NCBI GenBank assembly: GCA_014529385.2
Contig: CM043963.1
Coordinates: 5,739,501 to 5,803,500, forward strand
Direction of reading: 5' to 3'
DNA: 64,000 nt
Source: Adiantum capillus-veneris
Taxonomy: Eukaryota > Streptophyta > Polypodiopsida > Polypodiales > Pteridaceae
A model generated the notes under the pieces. It saw nothing but the letters and a program-made list of their open reading frames with translations. It ran no database searches and had not been told where the DNA came from. Shown here piece by piece: positions 56,586 through 64,000 of this stretch. How positions within the stretch are numbered: position 1 is the first letter of the stretch; the number at the start of each line of letters is the position of its first letter. The translations under genes and the position numbers were made by a program.

Positions 56586-57586
56586 TTAGGTTATGCGTGA
56601 TGGGAATGGAATCGTGCTAGCTAGGGTGGATGAAAGAGAAACATGCTGCACACAAGTGAGTGTGTGATGCACCTGATAGAAGCCATGTGACTGAAACCAT
56701 GATGTCATCTGCCCATACCAACATGGTGTGTCCTCCTGTAGCGCTAGCTGTCGGGATGAATCAAGGGCTATCCGAGCATATCTGTCACTACGGAGGTCCC
56801 ATAAATTATGCATGAAGGAAACTGATCTAGTAAGGGCCTCAACTACGAGAGTGGGGACAACTAGCTCGGCTTGAATAATCTCATATGGAACTGAAGCCTT
56901 AGCCCAAATCAATTGAGAGATCATAGAGACTAGAGGCCTCTCCATACATCTCCATCCATCATTGCTACCAGATCTGCCATGGTGGTCCATTGAGGGTCCC
57001 CAAATCCGAACCCCATAAAGCATAGCTGAAGCCACTAGAGTGTCAGAAAGCCACAACTTCGTTCAAGGTTCCTGAAACTGAACGTGCGAACACATCTTTG
57101 GATACCCCAATCTAATGCAGTTTGCGCATCAATCTAGCTCTAGGCACTGTATCGAATGTTTTGCGGAAATCCTTAAAGCAACAATAGAGCTATCTCCCAT
57201 GTGATCTCCCCTCCTCAATAATGTCTCTAAGTGTCAGAATATGATCAAGAGGAAAGAAACCTCTCCTGAAACCCGCCTATCCTGCTATCTGTACACCCTC
57301 TCTCTTTGCCCATCTACTCAATTGCTGCTCAAGGATAGATGCATACAACCGTGCCAATGTGTGTACAATCATGATAGTGAAGTAGTTCCAAGGCTCCATG
57401 GGTTCCCTTGACTTGAAGATAGGTACGATAGTGGACAAACTCCAAGTATCAGGTAGGCCCTCGTACATGGCATGATTGAACATTACTGCTAGAAGCTCTG
57501 TCAGAAGATCTCTAGCATGTATAAAATGCTCTCCTACTAGGCCATCGTGATCATATGCTCTCCTTGTCTTCATCTTGTCAATGGAT
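56586..57586 (-). mobile_element. LINE G fragment (RT N-terminal part and C-terminal tail)
   Basis: The frame at 57277-57573 reads HDGLVGEHFIHARDLL, PDTWSLSTIVPIFKS and SILEQQLSRWAKREG. In shifted frames it continues with AGFRRGF, DHILTLRDIIEEG and DFRKTFDTVP (about 57150-57280), the first RT motifs of a plant LINE. It then jumps to KLWLSDTLVASAMLYG (57000-57060). The RT centre with the catalytic F/Y-A-D-D motif is missing. The frame at 56586-57056 is the C-terminal part, ending at a stop at 56586-56588. The 5' side is cut by insertion of LINE H. Confidence 0.8.
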
Positions 57587-57789
57587 TTTTTTTTTCCGAG
57601 AAAAAGATCCTTCTATTAGTTACTGAAACTGCCCATAGGGCTATAACCACCTCTTCAAGAGAGGGCTACAACAACCATGGTGGGAGACTCTCCCAATGAA
57701 AAAAGCAGCATATGTACAATGGGGCTAAATCAAGAAATGGGGGGAGGGAAAAGCCACACAGGTGGTCGGTAGTGCCATCGAAGTACACC

Positions 57790-58930
57790 CTGGACCATGG
57801 TGTAGAAAGGCCCAGGATGCTAGAGTCGAAGGAAAGCCTCTCGGCGCTCCCGCATGTGGTCGGAGCTGCCCTGTATTCCCTCCAACTTTCTGCTGAGAGT
57901 GTGGATCAACTCTAGCCAAAAATCGCGAACAGTCTTTGCTGGAGGCACATGGCGAGCCTCAAAGATGCGGAAGCAACAGGCCCGCCAGATGAACCAGAGT
58001 GTCAGGCCACTAATGAGCTCCCAACACTCCTCTCTCTCACTACACCACTCCTGTGGAGTAAGCTCCGTAAGCAGGCTAGAGTGTAGGTCGCCCCTCCTGC
58101 ATCACTATCATCCTACTAGCGGAAGATATCTCAAACTGAAGTGCCGGGCCCGTGAGGGTGGACCAAGCCGCTGCTCCCCAAGTGTACTGTCAAGCTGTGG
58201 AGAGTTCAGGCATCAGCCGAAGAGCTCGAAGCCACACCTGCTGGGCTGAAGGACAGTCCCAAAGACAGTGACGTTGACTCTCCACACGATGGTCACAAGC
58301 TGCACATGCGGCCGAGAGACCACTATACACTAGCCAGCTCCCAACTGCTGTAGCTCTGTGTGCGACTAGCCACTGAAACAGGTGACTCGCCTCGGCTGTC
58401 TGGAGTCCCACAACCTCTGAATTCAGCTGTGAGACCCTCCTCCTGCCAATGAGCTGTTGCAGCAGGACGGGCCTCTCTCTGTGCTGCTAGTATATGACGT
58501 CCGAGTCGAACAGTGTACTGAAAGAACGGGACGCCTGGGTGGTCTGTAGAAGAGAAAGGGTCCCTCCAGAGCCACTCACCAGGATCCCACTGTACTCGTG
58601 CCACTGGACAGCACTCCCAAGCCCATAGCCTCCAGTGTCCAGTCTCAAGAGCTGCTAGGTTAGGATCGATGACACTAGTCCTCCCACAGATGCCCACTAC
58701 TCGGATCCTCTGCCACTTGCGGGGCCGCTACTGCAACTCGCTGTAAGCGACCCCCACCCTGAAGCTCCAAGAAAAGGGATGGAACAGTCTCTGAGCAGGC
58801 CCTGACTGAGATGAGAACCTCCAGTCGTGTGAAGGCTCCCATCCACCTGGGTGCTACTGGTTCAAGAGGCGTGAGCCACTCAGCTGGAACTTCCTCTGAG
58901 ATGTCCTGGCACATGCTTTGCACCTCTCTC
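57790..58930 (-). pseudogene. LINE H ORF2 C-terminal region with zf-RVT domain
   Basis: The frame at 58190-58411 reads LFQWLVAHRATAVGSWLVYS, CAACDHRVESQRHCLWDCPS and AQQVWLRAL, the zinc-binding zf-RVT pattern C-x2-C ... H-x4-C. Frames at 58323-58697 and 58675-58932 hold the stretch between RT and zf-RVT. Several frameshifts. Confidence 0.8.
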
Positions 58931-59499
58931 ATGCCTTGTAGCTTGGAAACTCTGCACGTCCTCTGACAAGCCTGTAAACTCTAACCAGTCACCTAAAGAG
59001 CGCGCTGGACCCGCTGCCATGGGACCCCAGGAAACATGAGGCCAACTACCAACCAAGTGGCCTCTCTGAGTGCTAACCATGGGGGTTCTAGACAAGGGGT
59101 TGCCATAGGCTCTCCTCCGTGCAAGTAGGCTGTCTCTGCTCCAAGCCTCGCCGCAAGAGCTCCCAAGATCGAAGCAAGCTCACAGCGAAGCGATCCTCCA
59201 GTCTCTTGCTCAAACCAACTCTGTGCATCTCTGTGAAGATCTATTTGGTCGAAGGTCGCCAGGGGCCTCCAGCCTAAGGCACCCTAGCACGAAGCCGCTG
59301 TAGCAAGAACTCCTTCTAGGGCTCCTCACCTGGAAGAAGTCCTCTGACTATGAACTTCCCAAGAAGGGCTCTGCTCTACTGTGCTGGGTCAATGATCCCA
59401 AACCCTCCCTGTGAACAAGGAAGAGTGATGATCTGCCAAGCCACTTTGGCTTGAGCTATCTGAGTGTCACGTCCTGACCAAAGGAAGTTCTTGATCAGC

Positions 59500-60900
59500 C
59501 TCTCAACATGGCTGATACAAGAACTCGAGAAGATCCAACAAGGAGTGATATATCACATAGTCGCCAACAACACCTGGTTGGCCACTACTACTCTGCCAGC
59601 CAAAGAAAGTCGTGTTGAGCTCCAATGTAGCAACTTCCTCCTCATAGACAGGAGGAGGGGAGCAATCTGCTGCTCGGGAGACAAGTCCAAACCAACCTGA
59701 CAGCCCAAGTACCGAACTGTAGTCCCTGAGGGAATCCACCTAAAACCCTCTCCTGGCATCCAATCGGGTACAGGAGCACTACCAACCGAGAAAGCCATTG
59801 TCTTTCTCCAGTTGATCAGTGTGCCCGATGCACAACAGAAGGTCTCCAGAGCCTGCTCACACTTGTGAAGGTTGGCCTCCTCGCCATCTAAGTACAAGGC
59901 TAAGTCGTCGGCAAACTGAGCGTCCAATAGCTCATCTCCCCGAATAGGGAGTGCTAAGCCCCGTAGACCAACCTCATGCGACACCAAAAACCTGCCCATC
60001 GCCTCCGCATAGAACAGAAAGAGGAAGAGGGCAAGAGGATAGCCCTATCTAACGGAACGTGTGAGCATGAAGCGATCACGTCTACCTCCTGCCAAAAGTA
60101 CCTGACCGTGAGCCTGTCTGTACAAAGCTGACACCCCTCTAATCCAAGCATCTGAGAAGCCCATCCTGCTAGAGTGCCCTCTAGAAAGTCCCAGTCAACT
60201 CTGTCGTATGCCTTCTCAAAATCGACAAGAAGAATCACTAGGTCCTCACCATGGAGCCGTGCTAGGACAGAAGCCTCCCAAAAAGTAAAGATGTTGTCAA
60301 GGATACTGCGTTCCTTGACAAAACTTGTCAGAGTTCCGTGTACAAGGCTCTCTAGAAGTGGCTGAATCCTCAAAATCAGAGCCTTGGCAAGAATTATGTA
60401 GGCTGAGTTGAGGATGGTGATGGGGTGTCACTGTCGAATCTCATCCAAGGAGCCATCCTTCTTGGGAATGAAGTAGATCAAGCCCTCACTCATGTTGTCA
60501 GGCATTACTCCTATGTGCAAAATGTACTGAAAAGCACTACAGAAATATGGGCCAAGCAGGTCCCAGTACTCTAAGAAAAAACTGGGAGTCAGCCCTAAGA
60601 GCCGTGTGCAGCTCCTCAAGCTGAAGTGGCAACTCAAACCTCTGATGCATCTCCTCAGTAACAAGACAAGGCATCTGTGGCCAAACCTGCTCCCTGCATG
60701 CATCATGACGCTCTGATTGGGGCTCCGCAGACAGTAGCTCACGGTAAAAGTCAATAGAAACTGCACGCATATCCTCGGGCTCTGAAGCAACTGACCCTTC
60801 GGGCCTCCGCAACTGACTGACCTTGGCATGCGAATGCCGAGGTCCCACTGCCTCAAAGAAAGCACTAGTCACTTTGTCGCCCACCTGTATCCACTGAGAT
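59500..60900 (-). pseudogene. LINE H ORF2 reverse transcriptase
   Basis: GLIYFIPKKDGSLDEIRQ (60430-60490) leads into IQPLLESLVHGT and SILDNIFTFWEA, then VDFEKAYDRVDWDFLEG (60180-60240), the first catalytic Asp region. A frameshifted stretch follows (60000-60180). The frame at 59553-59999 has FADDLALYLDGEEANL with the catalytic A-D-D and VRYLGCQVG. The 60537-60884 frame is the N-terminal lead-in. At least three frame breaks make it inactive as read. Confidence 0.88.
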
Positions 60901-60926
60901 GCCTGTCGGTGGAAAGCAAACTCATG

Positions 60927-62250
60927 TCACCTCTCCTCTATGCTAATAAGCTCCTGTCGAGCCTGCTGTAGCTGCTCCTCCAACCAAGGACTGTCTGGAT
61001 GCTGCTCCTGCATCCTCTGTAACGAAGCAATGCCCCGTCTGAGACGCTGCTCCTCCTCTCTCGCTGCTGCAACCCGGCGAGCCAAAGACTCCTGGAGAAA
61101 GAAACGGCTAATCTGAGCTAGTCCTGCGGCGGCCACTCTGTCAGCAGGAGAAACCTGCCTGTCCAAGCTCTCTATCCAGAGAGCCTCTACTCGCTCTCTG
61201 AGTGCCGAGTCCAACAAGACCCTCTCTAGGATGCGAAGCATCATGCTCCCTCTCCTCTGCCTGTCTGCCACTGTGAGGATCACTGGTGCATGGTCCGAGA
61301 AGGAGGTCCTTGTCAGAATGCCAACTGTCCCTCCCAAGTCACTGAAATGGTCACTAGTGTAGAAGCGATAGATGCACTCCTCCCACTCTGCAGTCCGAAC
61401 GAGAGAAGGCAAGGCTGTCTCGGGGCCTCACAAAACTAGAGTGCTGCCAAACATCAGAGACCCTCAGAGTCATACGAAACCTCTCCCAAGCTTCCATCTC
61501 AACTCCATGTACAGTAACATGGCTACCACCAATCCTGTCAGAAGGGTCCTCCAACATGTTGAAGTCCTCTCCTATGCACAATGTGTTTTGCCTGCGGCAG
61601 AGACTCAACTATCTGTGACCAAAACTCTCCTCGAGCACTCGCCACATTGGGCGCATAGATGTTCAGGAACCCCCCAAGGCAACCTTGAACCTGCATAGTA
61701 ATCCAGTGAGCCCTGCGTGGGACAATAATCCCTCTGCCCACAATGGCTTGCTGCAAAGAGTCCACAATAGTCATACATACCTCACCCTAGATGCCTCCAG
61801 GTCCAAAAGCAGCTGACCAAAAAGTATCATATCGTCCACGCAAGAGCTGACCACAACGTCTAATGCGGCTCTCACACAGATGGTGCTCCTGAAGCATAAG
61901 GAGAATCTCTCCTCCCACAAGGCAGCGCTGAAGCTCCTGATGCTGTCGGCCCCGTTGACGTTGAAAATGGGGCCCACCTAGTTCTTGCACTTCCATGAGA
62001 CGATCCTCATGGGGAGTGAGAGAGAACAGATGCTGCCGTAGCAGCTAGACAAGCTATCTTCGAGGCTGGCTTGGATGGGCAGTAATCCGCATCCGAGCGT
62101 CCTCTAGATACGCGTGACTGCAATGAGTGTTTGGCCCAAGCCCAAGCAGAGTGATCCGTACGTAAAGTAACCTACTCTCTCCAGGAGTCCTCATGAATGT
62201 GTACATAGCATGGCAAGCATTGTGTATCGGCAAATAAGTAAACCACAATG
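60927..62250 (-). pseudogene. LINE H ORF2 apurinic-like endonuclease and linker
   Basis: Frames at 61787-61996 and 61538-61774 read LLMLQEHHLCESR, GGFLNIYAPNVASARGEFW and then EDFNMLEDPSDRIGG (61550-61600), the conserved D-F-N motif. The frame at 60927-61412 has SDHAPVILTVA, the closing S-D-H motif, then an Arg/Gln/Glu-rich helical linker ending at a stop near 60927. Together these are the EEP-type endonuclease that nicks target DNA in L1-type LINEs. Stops and shifts near 61780, 61550 and 62050 break it. Confidence 0.85.
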
Positions 62251-62300
62251 TGTCTACATCCTACTGTATTTGGAGGTGTCACCGCAAACTTGGCCAATCG

Positions 62301-63910
62301 TCACAAAGTCTGAAGCATGTCTGTAACTCCTAGTTCTCCCATGTGGTGAGAGAACTCTAGGACCTGTGTATGCAACCATCCCAACACTGAGTCGAAAGTC
62401 CACTCAGTCTGGTCCCTGCCGCAAAGGGGAAAGAAGAAGCCAACTGCTGCTGAGTCTAAGGCCTCTGTCCCTCTAGCTGCAAGGAACAGAACATGGACCC
62501 TGAAGCAGGCTGCCTCATGGTCTTCTGAGGGGTCACCGAGAAAACGAGTAAAGTCGTAGTCAAAGATGTTCCATCGGCACCGGATGTCGATGATCGTCAG
62601 ATCGTGAGGGATAGCTGCAAGGGGAGACGTCTGTACCTGTAGAGGGGGTCGCAAGAAAGGCTGTCCCTCTCTCACCAAGTGACTCGTGGCAAAGGCGCTG
62701 CCAAGAGATCTCCTAGCAGCCGGAGAAGGCCTTGCCCTTGGGTCGACTGTGGAATTGAAGCGAGAGGGGGGGAGTAGGAGCAGGGGGGAGCGGTGGAGAA
62801 GAGGGGTGGGGGGGAACGACAGAGGTAGAGTGGCGGGGGGAAAAGGCACCGGGAGCAGGAGGCGGGGGAGAGGATGATGACGAGGGGGGGAACTCCGAGG
62901 GGGGAGGGGCTGTCGAGGGTGAAGCTGGGGTGGGGGCGGGAGAAGGGACCTCATCCTGCTCAAGAGGACTAAACCGGTTCCCCGTGGAAACCCACTGCTG
63001 CTGAGTAGGCGCCTGAGGATCACTCTGAGTGCCAGGCTGTCGCTGTGGCCCCTGTCATTGTCGACCACGGGTCGCTGCCATCCCTCCTTCGCTGGAGCCC
63101 CACGCTCAGAGTGTGGCTGTGCATGTGTGCGCTGTGTCTCTGGTTGTGGCTGCTGACCAGCCCTTGCAGGCTGGAGTTGAGTCTGTGGTGTAGCTCGAGG
63201 CCTCCTCCGTGGACAGGCCTTCGCAAGATGGCCCATCTGTCGACAAATGAAGCACTGGTTCGGGAGGCCCGAATACTCCACACTCTGTCTAAACCACCCC
63301 CTACTCACCCGAGACAGAAGAACGACCTTCGGGAGCGTGTGAGTGTCTCTGACCAAAACGCGAACTTAGGGAATGCCGGCCGCCGTGGCAGCTACTGAGG
63401 CTGCCGTGCGAGGTGTCTCCAGGACAGTCCGAATGGCTGAGCCTATCCTGGACAAAAGTCGTAAGTACTCCCTCCGCAAACCCGGAAAGCTGATGGAGAT
63501 GGGGATGTCTGCCTCCTCTACAATAATATCCGAAGTAGGGTCGAAACCATGCCTCCACTGTCGAAAGTGGGTTGTGCTGCTCGGATGGTCAATGGACTCA
63601 TGGCGATGACCTTGGACACCATCTCGGAGATCGCAAACTCGATCTGATAGTAACCTCGTCCGAGAATCTGTACGTCCAAGATCTTGCCCACCTCTGCGAG
63701 AAGGTGGGCTTGGAGAAGGTCACGCAGCTCTCCTTTGCTAGGTCGGGTGCCGAGAATATTGTAGATGACAGAAGTCGCCTGCAAGTGTTCTACCTTTGCA
63801 GCTAGGCTCGCTTGCTCTGTCGGTGAAAGAGCAAGTCGAATGGTGGGCTCAGCGGGGTCGGGCGAGGGGGCTTCTGACGAGTCCCTTTGTGGCGGACCTG
63901 GAGCCTCCAT
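62301..63910 (-). pseudogene. LINE H ORF1 (DUF4283-like, CCHC zinc knuckle, proline-rich)
   Basis: The start is ATG at 63908-63910. The first 130 codons include SVIYNILGTRPSKGEL and GRGYYQIEF, the DUF4283-like RNA-binding fold of plant LINE ORF1. A shift near 63560 and a stop near 63367 break the frame, which then runs 63356-62301 (351 codons). QCFICRQMGHLAKACP (about 63220-63265) is a complete CCHC knuckle. A long Pro/Ser/Leu/Arg-rich low-complexity segment (about 63000-62720) follows, then an unfamiliar C-terminal part with IIDIRCRWNIFDYDF and an ordered-looking tail. ORF1 binds the LINE RNA. Confidence 0.85.
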
Positions 63911-64000
63911 CTGTGTCTACTGCTGTGGCGAAGAAGTGGACGGAGAAAGGACTCTGCAACCGAGCGCGCCGAGCACTGTCCAAAGAAAATGCCCCAGAGC

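Larger units (their letters stand above)
57587..64000 (-). mobile_element. LINE H, L1-type non-LTR retrotransposon, nearly full length
   Basis: The poly(A) tail is seen as a T run at 57587-57598, then 3' UTR. ORF2 follows (about 62250-57790 in broken frames) with endonuclease, RT and zf-RVT domains, and ORF1 (63910-62301) with a DUF4283-like RNA-binding region and a CCHC knuckle. The 5' UTR continues past the window edge. GC content is visibly higher than in the rest of the window. Inserted into LINE G; the matching target-site duplication would lie outside the window. Confidence 0.88.

Noticed and set aside
62686-63398. Plus-strand frames opposite LINE H ORF1
   Set aside because: GC-rich sequence keeps antisense frames open; the minus strand carries the recognisable domains.

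Overview
The window reads as nuclear DNA of a land plant with a large, repeat-filled genome. Support: Ty1/copia and Ty3/gypsy LTR retrotransposons of plant type, some with chromodomain-like tails; plant L1-type LINEs; a malectin-like/LRR receptor gene with phased 72-base LRR exons; and many TC, AC and GT microsatellites. I cannot name the species. The mix of gypsy types plus a Penelope-like reverse transcriptase would suit a seedless plant such as a fern, but that is a guess.

Layout. 1-2980: decayed gypsy pol (+) carrying a 285-bp MITE. 3412-9880: copia element B (-), cut by gypsy element D (3805-8773, -). 9881-12519: 3' half of copia element C (+) with an intact 771-codon pol frame. 12780-13370: decayed gypsy gag (-). 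16272-20811: copia element A (-), with LTRs, primer site and polypurine tract. 20812-29500: mostly non-coding, with a duplicated block, very long TC microsatellites and a decayed Penelope-like RT (26580-28280). 29725-32603: seven exons of a malectin-like/LRR receptor gene, the only host-type gene recognised; its kinase half is not visible. 34620-38960: decayed gypsy J (+) interrupted by a young short LTR element I (34896-36619) with identical LTRs. 44320-54276: LINE F (+) split by complete gypsy element E (45097-53869, -). 54277-56580: orphan LTR, primer-site and tandem-repeat sequence. 56586-64000: LINE G (-) interrupted by the larger, more GC-rich LINE H (-).

The main story is nested transposition. 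Target-site duplications support four events: MITE into gypsy (CATG), D into copia B (TCACG), I into gypsy J (ATAT) and E into LINE F (ACCAT). Almost every coding region is broken; the clear exceptions are the truncated copia C frame and the exons of the receptor gene.

The most unusual item is element D. On its coding strand the integrase is followed, in the same frame after one stop, by a charged coiled-coil-like stretch. Then come a second-position retropepsin-like domain, a basic protein with three W-[VI]-P-K motifs, and an acidic 152-residue frame. A protease-like domain downstream of integrase is not the standard Ty3/gypsy order. Element I is also notable: a recent non-autonomous insertion whose interior holds a roughly 296-codon frame broken only twice.
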